Shown here: piece after piece, positions 30,459 through 40,551 of the stretch | Position numbering within the stretch: position 1 is the stretch's first letter | How the letters are laid out: each line of letters opens with the position of its first letter | Assembly (NCBI GenBank): GCA_017446885.1 | Contig: JAFSOR010000009.1 | Location: forward strand, 1-64,000 | From: Spirochaetia bacterium | Lineage (GTDB): Bacteria > Spirochaetota > Spirochaetia > CADAEX01 | Reading direction: 5' to 3' | DNA length: 64,000 nt | Position numbers and translations under genes: made by a program | Notes under the pieces: model-generated | The model's database searches: none | Seen by the model: the letters and a program-made list of their open reading frames with translations, nothing else | Told to the model about the DNA's origin: nothing

Positions 30459-32116
30459 TGATTGACGAGATAGTTCTGCGGAACTTTGCTCTGGTGGAGG
30501 AGTGCACTATAAACTTCACCGAGGGGCTCAACATACTGTCGGGCGAGACAGGTTCTGGAAAATCCATCATAGCCTCATCGGTTGCCATGCTGTGCGGCTC
30601 TCGGGCCGATTCCAAGATGGTGCGGACCGGCTGCGACGAATGCCAGGTTACTGGCCGATTCTTCACCCAGAACCCCGAGGTCTTGGAGTGGCTTAAGGAA
30701 CACGATATTTCCGATGACGACGGCTCTGTTCTGGTAAGGCGGACCTTGCGCAAGAACGGCAGGGGCTCAATATCTATCCAAAAGAGCAGCGTAACCAGGG
30801 AAGAGCTTACAGAGTTTGCATCCCTTATGCTCGATATCCACGGCCAGCACGAACAGTACACCCTTATAAGCCCTGCCATCCAGATGCGCCTGTTGGACAG
30901 CTGTGCAGGCTCGGGGCAGGAACTTTCTGAGCTTAAAGCTCTTTATGGCGAGCTTTTGGCCTGCCGGCGCACAATAGCAGAGCTTGAGAAATCAGCTGCC
31001 GACCGCGAGCGGGAGCTTGAACTTTTGGCTTTTGCCATGGACGAGATTTCAAGGGCAGACCTTAAACCGGGCGAAGAAGAGGAACTTGACAACCGTATAC
31101 GCATTCTCAACAGCCACGACAAGCTGTCTCATTTTGTGGAGGATGCATCATCGCTTCTGTCTGGAAGCGGCAGCGCAGTGCAGGCTCTTAAGCAGGCCAG
31201 AATCCAAATGGAGCAGGGGGCCCACATAGACCAGAGCCTTGAGGAGCTTTCTAAGCGGCTTGATGAATCCTACTTCGAGGTTGAGGATATAGCCCAGAGC
31301 CTTAGGGAATATCTTGCACGCGACACCTACGACCCAGATGAGCTTGAGCGGTGTCAGGACAGGCTTTTCCTTATCCGGCGTCTTAAAAAGAAATATGGCC
31401 AGACTGTAGAGGCTGTGATTGCCTATGGAGAAGAGGCTAAGAAAAATTATGACAGGCTTTCTGATTTCAGCGCTAACAAGGCTGCACTCTTGAAAAAGGA
31501 GGCAGACCTTGACAGCCGGGTTCTCTCTATTGCCCGAAAGGTATCCAAAGCCCGCAAGAATGCTGCCCAGAGCCTTGAGAAGGAGATTGAGGCAATCCTT
31601 AAGGAACTGGGAATGCCCAAGGCTGTGTTCCACATATCAGTTGAGGATTCAGAGCTGTCATCCACCGGTATAGATACCATAAACTTTATGATTTCTCCAA
31701 ACAAGGGTGAGCCTTTAAGGCTTATAAGCAGCGCAGTGTCGGGTGGAGAGCTCTCAAGGATAATGCTGGCAGTCAAGAGTGCATTCGCAAGCTCAGACCC
31801 TGTGGACACCATACTGTTTGACGAGATAGATTCAGGAATAGGGGGCGAGGTCGCGGTGCAGCTGGGGCACTATCTTTCTAAGCTTTCGGACAAAAAGCAG
31901 GTGCTCTGTATAACACATCTTGCCACAATTGCAGTGAATGCCGACAACCATATACTGGTGTCAAAGCGCGTGGAAGGGGAGCGCACCTATACCCAGGCGG
32001 CACAGATTTATGGAGAAGAGCGGATTTCAGAGATTGCCCGGATGCTCTCCGGCAAGCGTGATGCCATCTCTTTGGAGCATGCTCAGTCCCTGCTTGCAAA
32101 GAAGATCAAGTCCTGA
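30458..32116 (+). CDS. recN: DNA repair ATPase RecN
   Basis: 552 residues, SMC-like. N-terminal Walker A is GETGSGKS (29-36); a Q-loop region has DIHGQHEQYTL; a central coiled coil spans about 155-390 with many Glu/Arg/Leu; the C-terminal ABC signature VSGGELSRIMLA and Walker B TILFDEIDSGIGG follow. RecN gathers broken DNA ends for recombinational repair. Its last 34 bases overlap the convergent exported-protein gene. Confidence 0.96.
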   Translation: MIDEIVLRNFALVEECTINFTEGLNILSGETGSGKSIIASSVAMLCGSRADSKMVRTGCDECQVTGRFFTQNPEVLEWLKEHDISDDDGSVLVRRTLRKNGRGSISIQKSSVTREELTEFASLMLDIHGQHEQYTLISPAIQMRLLDSCAGSGQELSELKALYGELLACRRTIAELEKSAADRERELELLAFAMDEISRADLKPGEEEELDNRIRILNSHDKLSHFVEDASSLLSGSGSAVQALKQARIQMEQGAHIDQSLEELSKRLDESYFEVEDIAQSLREYLARDTYDPDELERCQDRLFLIRRLKKKYGQTVEAVIAYGEEAKKNYDRLSDFSANKAALLKKEADLDSRVLSIARKVSKARKNAAQSLEKEIEAILKELGMPKAVFHISVEDSELSSTGIDTINFMISPNKGEPLRLISSAVSGGELSRIMLAVKSAFASSDPVDTILFDEIDSGIGGEVAVQLGHYLSKLSDKKQVLCITHLATIAVNADNHILVSKRVEGERTYTQAAQIYGEERISEIARMLSGKRDAISLEHAQSLLAKKIKS

Positions 32117-32730
32117 TTCTTAAGCTTATTTATAAAGTTGTTCGCAAAAGTACGTATATACCATTCAATGTTTTTCTTATAGAGATTCAAAGTGAAGAAC
32201 CTGGCTGCGATTCCCCTGAGCTTGCACTGGCCTGTGTAATAGAGTGTGGCTTTATCTCCCTGATGCTCAATAGATATGGTGTAGGTCAGGGTATCGATTA
32301 TCTTTTTGATTCTGCTTTCTTTTACCACATCCAGTTTTATTCCCTCTGTTCCATCATCCATAGGATTTATCGAGAACTTGATGGAGTTCTCCCAGTTCCT
32401 GAGGAACCAGAAGTTGAGGGAAAAGTAGATTCTGAACTGATTCTCTTCAGGTAGATATTCCATATTGTTCAAGGTGCAGGTAAGCTTCTTAGCCTCGGGA
32501 GAATCCCTGGTAAGACCGTCCAAAAGCCAGTTCTCGAAGTCGGCGAAGTTCCATAGGACAGCATCTATTTTCTCCTTTGTGGCAAAGAGCGATATCTGGC
32601 CATGAGTATTGTATCCTTCGGCATTTGAATAAGTTGTGACAGGCTCTGGAATATCTTCGGAGAAAGCCCCGATGGCGCAGAGTAGTAACAGAAGGACGGA
32701 AATAACTTTCTTGAGCATACTGGTCATCAT
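32083..32730 (-). CDS. Exported protein of unknown family
   Basis: 215 residues. A signal peptide (LKKVISVLLLLLCAIGAFS) precedes a soluble domain of alternating strands, with FRIYFSLNFWFLRNWENSIKF style beta structure and a C-terminal helix (IEWYIRTFANNFINKL). The pattern suggests a START/SRPBCC-like lipid-binding fold, but this is a guess. The ATG overlaps the stop of the EamA gene (ATGA); a second Met four codons later is an equally likely start. No lipobox Cys. Confidence 0.7.
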   Translation of the reverse strand: MMTSMLKKVISVLLLLLCAIGAFSEDIPEPVTTYSNAEGYNTHGQISLFATKEKIDAVLWNFADFENWLLDGLTRDSPEAKKLTCTLNNMEYLPEENQFRIYFSLNFWFLRNWENSIKFSINPMDDGTEGIKLDVVKESRIKKIIDTLTYTISIEHQGDKATLYYTGQCKLRGIAARFFTLNLYKKNIEWYIRTFANNFINKLKNQDLIFFASRD

Positions 32731-33575
32731 CCCATTTTAATCAGTACCAGGCCGGCAGTTATCAGGATTATGCCTATTATCTTCTGCCTGGTAGGCTTTT
32801 CCTTAAGCACCACAAAGCCCAGTATCGAGGCCAGGATTACAGAACATTCACGCAGTGCCACAATGTAGCTTGCATGGTTTGACAGGCTGAATGCATACAT
32901 TATTATAAGGTAGGTGCCCAGCGAACCAAGCCCTATTAAAGGGGCGTAGGGCAGGTGGTCAAGGTTCTCGCGCACAGTCTTGCCGAATCCCTTTCTGAAA
33001 GCGACAGGGTAGACGAGGATAAATGAAGTGATGCTCATGACATTGATGCATACAACAGGGTGATTGAAGCCTGCGCTCCGGCTGTCTGCCAGCGAGTATC
33101 CTGCTATGGTTATACCGGTCAGGAAGGCAAAGAGGCAGCTGGTTATATCTTCCTTGGTCATGGTGTTGGAGAGGCCTACAGTAAGGATGCCGGATACTAT
33201 GAGTATAATTCCTGTCCAGCCTGTGGCAGAGACATAATCGTGCAGCGCAAATACAGCTACTAAAGCAGTAAGGGCCACACCTGTGCCGCGGGAGATAGGG
33301 TAAGCCGCCGAAATGTCGCCGAACTTGTAGCTGTTGAACAGGGTTATGTAGTAGAAGCAGTGGAATGTGGCAGAAATAAAGATAGGAACAGCACCGTTCC
33401 AGTTGAAACCGTTCTTTGCGATTATGACTATGGTGAAAGGGAGCAGCACCAGGTTGATGCACATGGAACCCAGCCAGAATATGGGCAGGTTGCCGGAGAT
33501 TTTCTTTGATAGAAAGTTCCAGCTGGCGTGGGCCACCGCGGCCAGGAGAACCAGAAAGAATACCATTGTGCTCAT
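32727..33575 (-). CDS. EamA/DMT-superfamily transporter
   Basis: 282 residues with ten membrane segments in two five-helix EamA repeats. The first repeat opens VLLAAVAHASWNFLSKKIS; the second ends VLKEKPTRQKIIGIILITAG, typical of the family. DMT carriers export or import metabolites such as amino acids or nucleotide sugars; direction and substrate cannot be told. Translationally coupled to the exported-protein gene. Confidence 0.9.
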   Translation of the reverse strand: MSTMVFFLVLLAAVAHASWNFLSKKISGNLPIFWLGSMCINLVLLPFTIVIIAKNGFNWNGAVPIFISATFHCFYYITLFNSYKFGDISAAYPISRGTGVALTALVAVFALHDYVSATGWTGIILIVSGILTVGLSNTMTKEDITSCLFAFLTGITIAGYSLADSRSAGFNHPVVCINVMSITSFILVYPVAFRKGFGKTVRENLDHLPYAPLIGLGSLGTYLIIMYAFSLSNHASYIVALRECSVILASILGFVVLKEKPTRQKIIGIILITAGLVLIKMG

Positions 33576-33657
33576 TCTGGGTTTATTTTAATACTGCATG
33601 TTTTTGTTGTCAAATATATGCTGCACAGAGTACAAAAACATATTACTCTATACACCA

Positions 33658-34050
33658 CTGGCAATAAACACCCCTGCTTACAGTCCCTACCTCCAGATAA
33701 CACCTGGCGTGTCCCGGTACGCTCCTACAGACAGGCAAAGGGTATACAGGCCAGTAAGCGACTTTTTGCAAAAGTCATTCCGAATTTAGTTCGGAATCTG
33801 TCCCATATACCCATGCCTGTAGCTGTAGTCCGTAATGTCCACGCCAGGTGCTTCTTGCGGCGGGTACTGTCGCAGGGGCAGCTTTTGCTGGCATGGGTGG
33901 CGATGTATGAGTTTTTGCACTTTGTTTCGTACTGGTCGAGGGGCGCGCCCCAGCCTTAAGGAAAAAGTACGTGCCAAGCTGAGGGCACCCCTGGCGGTAT
34001 CCCTGGCCCGTAAGGAGCAGGACCACCGAGCAGGGGTGTCTTATTGCTGG
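33658..34050. repeat. Composite palindromic repeat region before uvrA (core copy B)
   Basis: The 594-base gap 33576-34169 has no convincing gene. CTGGCAATAAACACCCCTG (33658-33676) is the near-complement of CAGGGGTG...TTGCTGG at 34031-34050, bounding about 393 bp. Inside are a palindrome ATTCCGAA-TTTAG-TTCGGAAT (33777-33797), a long hairpin with CCCATGCC/GGCATGGG arms (33810-33897), GGGGCGCGCCCC (33940-33951), and the 67-bp core shared with 14924-14990 at 33983-34050. It looks like nested REP- or MITE-like units. Confidence 0.65.
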
Positions 34051-34169
34051 CAGCAGATTGCTTGTTTATTTCTGCCTGTGTTTTGGCGGTCAGCTGGAGC
34101 ATCTGTTCTTGCATATATAATAATTATAGGATATTCTTTACTCTGTATAACTATGTATACAGAGGTATT

Positions 34170-36995
34170 ATGAATAAAATTATTATAAAAGGAGCCAGGG
34201 AGCACAACCTTAAGAACATCGATGTCGAACTGCCCCGGGATCAGCTTGTAGTCATATCGGGCTTGAGCGGGTCCGGGAAGTCGTCCCTTGCCTTTGATAC
34301 TATATTTGCCGAGGGGCAGCGCCGCTATGTGGAGTCCCTCTCTTCCTACGCCCGTATGTTCCTGGGGCGGATGGATAAGCCAGACTTGGATTACATAGAG
34401 GGGCTTTCTCCTGCCATCTCCATAGAGCAGAAGACCACCCACAGGAACCCCAGGTCCACTGTAGGAACCGTTACAGAGATATACGACTATTTCCGTCTTC
34501 TCTTTGCACGGATCGGTGTGGTGCACTGTCCGCAGTGTGGAAGGGAGATACACGAGCAGTCGGTGGACCAGATACTTGATGTCATCTATTCATTTCCCGA
34601 CGGTACCAAGATGACAGTACTTGCCCCCATGGTGTATGGCAAGAAAGGGGAGCACGAGAAGCTTATATCGGACGCTGCCAAGGCAGGCTTTGCCCGGATA
34701 CGCCTTAACGGCGAGATACATGAGCTGTCCGAGCCCATAACGCTGGACAAGAAGAAAAAGCACTCCATCGACATAGTTGTGGACCGCATCAAAAAAAGCC
34801 AGGAGAACAAGAGCAGGATAAGTGAGGCTGTGGAGACAGCTGTGCGCACATCTGGCGGCCGTGTGATAGTCTCGGTGCTGGAGGATGGTGGGAAGAGCAG
34901 AGACTACTACTTTTCCGAAAAGAATTCATGCCCCGACTGCAATATCTCAATCCCCGAGCTGCAGCCCAGGCTGTTCTCTTTCAACAACCCGTACGGTGCC
35001 TGTCCATCCTGTGCAGGGCTTGGTATAACCATGGAGTACGACGAGCATCTTATAATGCCCGACATGAACCTCTCCTACAACGAGGGGGGTATCCTGCCGT
35101 TCACACCCAAGTCGGCATGGTACCACAGCTGGTTCGATGCCCTTGCCCAGAAGTATCATTTCTCGCTGGACACACCGCTTAAAGACTTGCCCAAGAAGAT
35201 AATGCACATCCTCTACTATGGTTCAGACTATGTGCTTCATATCTCCTACAAGAGCAGGCAGGGGGACCACACATCCGACTACAACAAGCCATTCCCCGGC
35301 ATTTTCAAGGAGCTGGAGAGGCGGCACAGAGAATCGTTCTCCGACAGCATGAGGGAATATATAGAGTCTTTCATGAGCCAGCGGGAATGCACTGCCTGCC
35401 ACGGTGCCCGGCTGCGTCCAGAGGCCCTTGCTGTGACTATTGGCGGCAAGAATATAGAAGACCTTACATCATCCTCGGTGCATGACCTTAAGGATTTCTT
35501 CGACGCCTTAGAGCTTACCGAGACCGAGGTTCAGATATCGGGCCAGATTCTTAAGGAGATAAAGGCAAGGCTCCAGTTCCTGGATTCTGTGGGGCTTGGC
35601 TACCTTACATTGAACCGTAAGGCTGCAACCCTGTCGGGGGGCGAGGCCCAGCGCATAAGGCTTGCCACCCAGATCGGAAGCTCCCTCGTGGGTGTGCTGT
35701 ATATCCTGGATGAGCCTACAATCGGGCTCCACCAGCGCGATAACGAAAAGCTCATAGACACCCTGCGGCACCTGCGGGACCTGGGCAACACCCTTATTGT
35801 GGTGGAGCACGACGAGCAGACTATACGGGCTGCCGACTATGTGGTGGAGCTTGGTCCTGGAGCCGGTGTCCACGGTGGCAATATTGTAGCCCAGGGGACT
35901 GTCAAGGAGCTTCTTAAGAACAAGAAAAGCATAACTGCGAGGTTCCTTAACGGCGATGAGAAAATAGAAATTAAAGACCGCACCAGGGTTCCCAACAACC
36001 ATTTTATAACCATAAAAGGGGCAAAGGAGCATAACCTTAAGAACATAGATGTAAAGTTCCCCCTGGGCAAGCTGGTTGTTGTAACCGGAGTGTCTGGCAG
36101 CGGCAAGTCCAGCCTGGTCAACGACATACTGTTCCCGGCCGCCTACAACCGGCTTAACAACGCCTCCGAGCCCGAGGGTGCTTATAAAAGTATATCCGGC
36201 CTTGAGCATATAGACAAAATCATAAACATAGACCAGTCGGCCATAGGGCGCACCCCGCGCTCCAACCCGGCCACCTATGTGGAGGTTTTCGGTGCCCTCC
36301 GTGAGCTTTTTGCCGAGGTGCCAGAGGCCAAGGCCAAAGGTTATAAGCCGGGCCGGTTCTCCTTTAACGTAAAAGGCGGCCGGTGCGAGAACTGCGAGGG
36401 TGGCGGCACCATCAAAATCGAGATGCACTTCCTGCCCGATGTCTACATAACCTGCGATGTATGCGGCGGAAAACGGTTCAACCGCGACACCCTGGAAATC
36501 CGCTACAAAGGCAAAAACATCTACGAGGTGCTGGAGATGACAGTGGAGGAGGCCTGCACCTTCTTCAAGAACAATCCACTCATAAGCCGCAAGATGAATG
36601 CATTGCGCGATGTAGGCCTTGGTTACATAAAGCTGGGGCAGTCTGCACTGACCCTGTCTGGGGGCGAGGCACAGCGTGTAAAGCTTGCTTTCGAGCTTTC
36701 CAAGGTAAGCACCGGAAAGACCCTCTACATACTGGATGAGCCCACCACCGGACTCCATTTTGCCGATGTCAAGCAGCTTATGGAAGTGATAGAGAAGATA
36801 GTTGCCAAAGGCAATTCCGTGATCATAATCGAGCATAACATGGATGTCATAAAAATGGCAGACTATATAATAGACTTGGGCCCGGAGGGTGGCACCGGCG
36901 GCGGCACAGTGGTGGCAACAGGCACTCCGGAGGAGATTGCATCATGCAAAGCCTCGTACACAGGGCATTTCCTTAAGGAGATGTTCAGGCTCTGA
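34170..36995 (+). CDS. uvrA: Excinuclease ABC subunit A
   Basis: 941 residues, full length. Two ABC modules: the first Walker [10 protein letters not shown] is near 31-39, the second [10 protein letters not shown] near 640. Zinc modules: CPQCGRE with a later CPDCN/CPSC pair, and CENCEGGG...CDVCGGKRF near 740-770. ABC signatures LSGGEAQR occur in both halves. It is the damage-recognition ATPase of nucleotide excision repair. The ATG at 34170, just after AGAGGT, begins the conserved [17 protein letters not shown]; longer frames upstream only run into the repeat region. Its stop overlaps the lptD-like start. Confidence 0.97.
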   Translation: MNKIIIKGAREHNLKNIDVELPRDQLVVISGLSGSGKSSLAFDTIFAEGQRRYVESLSSYARMFLGRMDKPDLDYIEGLSPAISIEQKTTHRNPRSTVGTVTEIYDYFRLLFARIGVVHCPQCGREIHEQSVDQILDVIYSFPDGTKMTVLAPMVYGKKGEHEKLISDAAKAGFARIRLNGEIHELSEPITLDKKKKHSIDIVVDRIKKSQENKSRISEAVETAVRTSGGRVIVSVLEDGGKSRDYYFSEKNSCPDCNISIPELQPRLFSFNNPYGACPSCAGLGITMEYDEHLIMPDMNLSYNEGGILPFTPKSAWYHSWFDALAQKYHFSLDTPLKDLPKKIMHILYYGSDYVLHISYKSRQGDHTSDYNKPFPGIFKELERRHRESFSDSMREYIESFMSQRECTACHGARLRPEALAVTIGGKNIEDLTSSSVHDLKDFFDALELTETEVQISGQILKEIKARLQFLDSVGLGYLTLNRKAATLSGGEAQRIRLATQIGSSLVGVLYILDEPTIGLHQRDNEKLIDTLRHLRDLGNTLIVVEHDEQTIRAADYVVELGPGAGVHGGNIVAQGTVKELLKNKKSITARFLNGDEKIEIKDRTRVPNNHFITIKGAKEHNLKNIDVKFPLGKLVVVTGVSGSGKSSLVNDILFPAAYNRLNNASEPEGAYKSISGLEHIDKIINIDQSAIGRTPRSNPATYVEVFGALRELFAEVPEAKAKGYKPGRFSFNVKGGRCENCEGGGTIKIEMHFLPDVYITCDVCGGKRFNRDTLEIRYKGKNIYEVLEMTVEEACTFFKNNPLISRKMNALRDVGLGYIKLGQSALTLSGGEAQRVKLAFELSKVSTGKTLYILDEPTTGLHFADVKQLMEVIEKIVAKGNSVIIIEHNMDVIKMADYIIDLGPEGGTGGGTVVATGTPEEIASCKASYTGHFLKEMFRL

Positions 36996-39900
36996 TGAAA
37001 AGACTCCTGCTCCTTCTTACAGCTTTTTTACTCTTTTCCACATTCCCTGCAATAGCTCAGGAGCAGGCGCCTAACGATAAGGACACCCTGTTTTACCGCA
37101 CTTTGGTCCGCGACATCGAGACAGCCAGTTACTCTGAGCTGGTGGAGTGGTGCCGGACTGTGGGTGTGCCGGAGAATGGCGAGGCCGACACCCTAAGGCA
37201 GCGCCTTTTGGACTATTTCGAGGTTCAGAGCCAGCCGCAGCAGAAAAAGAAAGGCGACACCTTTATAATCAGGAGCTCTGACAAGACCCGCTATTTCAAT
37301 GTAGAGAAGGCTGACGAGAACTATGTTACTATAAGCGGCGGCGTGACATTGGAGGTGAACGAGGAGGAGCAGAACATACTCCACCAGATTCAGGCCGACA
37401 AGCTGGTCTACAACCAGAAAAAGCAGCTTATGACAGCCGAGGGCAACGTAATCTACACACGCAAAGTCAAGGATAAGGAAGAAAAGTACTTCGGAGACAA
37501 GCTCTCCTTTGACCTGGACGACTGGAGCGGCGTATTCTTCCAGGGTATCTCTGAAAAGACCATAGATATGAAAGGAACCGACACCAAGTTCTTCTATTCA
37601 GGTGACAAGATATTCAAATCGGGCAAGAACGTATCTGTCATGGAGAATGCCACCATCACCTCAAACGGCGACCCCGAGACTTCCTACTACAGGCTCAAGG
37701 CCAAGAAGATATGGCTTTTGGCTCCTGGCGAGTGGGGTGTGCGTAACGCTGTGCTGTATGTGGGCAATATCCCCATGTTCTACTTCCCGTTCTTCTTCAA
37801 GCCTGGCGACCGCTTTGTGTTCCGTCCATCTGTAGGATACCATGATATAAAAGGCCACTTTATCCAGACCACCACCTATTTCAAGGGAGAACCTGCCTCA
37901 AGCGGCGAAAACCTCTCTTTCCTTGCTGCATCCGATGCCGAGGACCGGCTGTACGAGAAAGAGCTTAACGGCCTTTATCTGCGCCGCACCGAGACTCTTA
38001 AAGAAAACCCCGACGACGATTCCTTCATAAAGCTTATGGTGGATGCCTACTACAATCTGGGACTCTACGGAGCCCTGCAGGGCGACCTGAACAAGACCGA
38101 CCATATAAACGAGACCAAGTTCTACCTAGGTTTTGCCAAAACGCGCAATATATACGATTATTCCGGCTACAGCACCCCATATTACCAGTACGACGACGGA
38201 AGCCTGGATGACCACTGGAACAAAGGCTATTTCGGCAGCTCCGAGTTCCCGTTCCGGTTCGGTGCAGAGCTGAACACAGGCATTGACTTTAAATATTTCA
38301 AGTCCACACTCTCGTTCGACATCTATTCCGACCCATACCTGCTGCGCGATTTCGAGAACCGCAGCGAGAACATGAACTGGGGCAAGATACTGGGCATGGA
38401 GGATGACATAGAGGAAGAGGAAGATGAATACACCGGTGTCCGCGACCGTCTATACTGGCTCTTGCATACCGAATTTGACCCCACATTCAAGATTTTCGGC
38501 AACTACTTTGACCTGCAGGTTACCAAGCTGGACTTCTACATGAACTGGAAGAACAAGGATAGGGATATAACTGGCTTCAAAGGCCTTGACCCATCCTCTG
38601 AATATTATATCGACCAAGGCAATGCGACAGACTACTTCTTCCCCGAGTCCACTTTCTATTATCCCGAGAACTATGTGCTCCCGGACCTTGCAGTAAAGAT
38701 AGACGGCACCATATTTGACCGCACTTTCAACAGCAGCACTGCCAGGAAATCCAAACAGCAGCGACGCCAGAAGGAGCTTGAAGAAAGGCAGAAGGCAAAA
38801 GAGGCCGAAGAGTCGGAAGAGACCGAGGAGGAAATAGCCAGGAGGAAACAGCTGGCAGAACAGCTTAAAGCCAAGGTTCAGTCTCCGTTCGAAGAAGAGA
38901 AGAAAGAAGAGAAAGAGGAAATCTGGGGACTTAGGGCTCCTGATGATGTTGAAGACATCCCTATAACCCTGTATTCGGACCGCAACTTCTTTGAGCACAA
39001 CCTGGGATATCTTATAACTCCTAACTTCATCATAGATAACCGTCTTAAGGATGCCGATGTCCTTGTCCCAAGCGATGTGGATTTTGACCGCACCTATTCT
39101 GTAATGCGTACATACGGCGACGGCAAGCTTATGTATAGGGCAGGAATCCTGAACACTCTGTTCACTATAGACGAAGACCTTATATTCAGCGGCGAGTACC
39201 GTAAGCATGCCGACCGCGACGAGTCCCTGACCGACAACGAGTGGGATAATCTTAGATTCCAGGATTACACCTCATCCAGCTACCAGATAGAGAACGACCT
39301 GAGACTTAAGACTATGCCTTTGTTCATGTTCGACCGGATTTCAGAGAGCTATCTTTCTTATCAGGTGGACACAATACTGTTCAAGAAATCCTTTGACTAC
39401 ATTGATGATAATGACGACCCGGTATATACCGAGGATGTGTTCGAGTGGGAAAAGGAGTACTTCAAGAAGCATGAGTCTGAGCTTATGTTAAGCTATCTTT
39501 CAGGCTGGCGGCAGTTCCAGACAGCCCGTTTCAAGACTGTTATGGAACCGCTTAACCGCGAGTTCGAGAACGAGGAGATATTCCGCACAGGACCTTTGAC
39601 ATCTTCCATGTTCTTCAAGATGAAAGAGAATGATGATGGAGATGTGTTCTACGACCCGCTCAAGTTCACCGAACGGCTTGAATATGGCGACAGCTATCTC
39701 CAGGGAATCTACCGTCAGAACCTGCAGCACAACTATGCCCAGGATTACGAGCTTGAGGGCAAGATAAGCTTCTTCGAGGACAATCTCTATTTCAAGCAGA
39801 GCTATATGTACAATATCTACGAGGAACATCATCAGGAGGCGATATCAACCCTGAACATATGGTACCTTAACCTGATGTACAAGGCCGAGTGGATGCGCCC

Positions 39901-40495
39901 ATATTACTACGAGGAAGGTGTGGGCTGGCTGCAGGAGGATGACGAGGATTTTGTGCCGTCCAAGTTTGTGGCGACATTCAATTTCTCCAAGTACGGAAAA
40001 CCTTTCTGGCGCAACAGAATAAGGTATAAGACCGAGGTGAACATAGGGTACAATATGGACCTGCAGAGGTTCACCGACAACGCACTTACAGCAAGTTTCG
40101 GCTTCCATGCCAATGTCTACAGGCTGTTTGACATCTCGTTCAAGACCACATCGGAGAACAACAACACTTACCGTTACTCAAAGGAAAAGAGCTCCAAAGT
40201 GGGCGAGGAATACATAAATCCGTTCACAGACCTGTGGAAATCCTTCTCCTTCTGGGATAAAGACAAGCGGTACGAGTCGGGTTTCAAGCTCAAGAGCCTG
40301 GAGACCAAGCTGGTGCACCACCTTGGAGACTGGGATCTTTCATATACATACAAAGGATATCCGGAGCTCGATTCGTCGGGACAGAGGCCGGAATGGGACT
40401 GGAAGTCGGAGTTCTGCATACTGGTTCAGTGGAATCCTATACCTGAGCTCAAGACACAGGTCAGAAAGAACAAGGAAGACAGGTATTCGATGTGA
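36995..40495 (+). CDS. lptD: LptD/OstA-like outer-membrane assembly protein with SAP-like N-terminus
   Basis: 1166 residues. A signal peptide (1-21) is followed by a SAP-like helix pair (about 44-76, YSELVEWCRTVGVPENG). The OstA/LptA-like beta-jellyroll (about 85-260) has QADKLVYNQKKQLMTAEGNV, then AVLYVGNIPMFYFPFFFKPGD, the standard LptD transition to the barrel. The remaining C-terminal part is rich in aromatic strands, as in an outer-membrane barrel, interrupted by a highly charged coil (about 587-644, KELEERQKAKEAEESEE). LptD inserts LPS, yet treponemes are regarded as lacking LPS, so another glycolipid may be the cargo. T. pallidum has an LptD orthologue next to uvrA as I recall. Confidence 0.82.
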   Translation: MKRLLLLLTAFLLFSTFPAIAQEQAPNDKDTLFYRTLVRDIETASYSELVEWCRTVGVPENGEADTLRQRLLDYFEVQSQPQQKKKGDTFIIRSSDKTRYFNVEKADENYVTISGGVTLEVNEEEQNILHQIQADKLVYNQKKQLMTAEGNVIYTRKVKDKEEKYFGDKLSFDLDDWSGVFFQGISEKTIDMKGTDTKFFYSGDKIFKSGKNVSVMENATITSNGDPETSYYRLKAKKIWLLAPGEWGVRNAVLYVGNIPMFYFPFFFKPGDRFVFRPSVGYHDIKGHFIQTTTYFKGEPASSGENLSFLAASDAEDRLYEKELNGLYLRRTETLKENPDDDSFIKLMVDAYYNLGLYGALQGDLNKTDHINETKFYLGFAKTRNIYDYSGYSTPYYQYDDGSLDDHWNKGYFGSSEFPFRFGAELNTGIDFKYFKSTLSFDIYSDPYLLRDFENRSENMNWGKILGMEDDIEEEEDEYTGVRDRLYWLLHTEFDPTFKIFGNYFDLQVTKLDFYMNWKNKDRDITGFKGLDPSSEYYIDQGNATDYFFPESTFYYPENYVLPDLAVKIDGTIFDRTFNSSTARKSKQQRRQKELEERQKAKEAEESEETEEEIARRKQLAEQLKAKVQSPFEEEKKEEKEEIWGLRAPDDVEDIPITLYSDRNFFEHNLGYLITPNFIIDNRLKDADVLVPSDVDFDRTYSVMRTYGDGKLMYRAGILNTLFTIDEDLIFSGEYRKHADRDESLTDNEWDNLRFQDYTSSSYQIENDLRLKTMPLFMFDRISESYLSYQVDTILFKKSFDYIDDNDDPVYTEDVFEWEKEYFKKHESELMLSYLSGWRQFQTARFKTVMEPLNREFENEEIFRTGPLTSSMFFKMKENDDGDVFYDPLKFTERLEYGDSYLQGIYRQNLQHNYAQDYELEGKISFFEDNLYFKQSYMYNIYEEHHQEAISTLNIWYLNLMYKAEWMRPYYYEEGVGWLQEDDEDFVPSKFVATFNFSKYGKPFWRNRIRYKTEVNIGYNMDLQRFTDNALTASFGFHANVYRLFDISFKTTSENNNTYRYSKEKSSKVGEEYINPFTDLWKSFSFWDKDKRYESGFKLKSLETKLVHHLGDWDLSYTYKGYPELDSSGQRPEWDWKSEFCILVQWNPIPELKTQVRKNKEDRYSM

Positions 40496-40551
40496 TGAGT
40501 CATTCTGCCAAATGCTTGCATATATGAATATTTTAGAATAAGGTTAGGAAT

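Noticed and set aside
33528-33959. 143-codon open frame in the gap before uvrA
   Set aside because: Overlaps the start of the EamA gene antisense and then consists of palindromic repeats; no ribosome site or domain.
34044-34169. N-terminal extension of UvrA
   Set aside because: It runs through palindromic repeat DNA; the conserved UvrA start is [14 protein letters not shown] at 34170.
35508-36836. 442-codon open frame opposite uvrA
   Set aside because: uvrA is unmistakable on the plus strand; the antisense frame has no family features.
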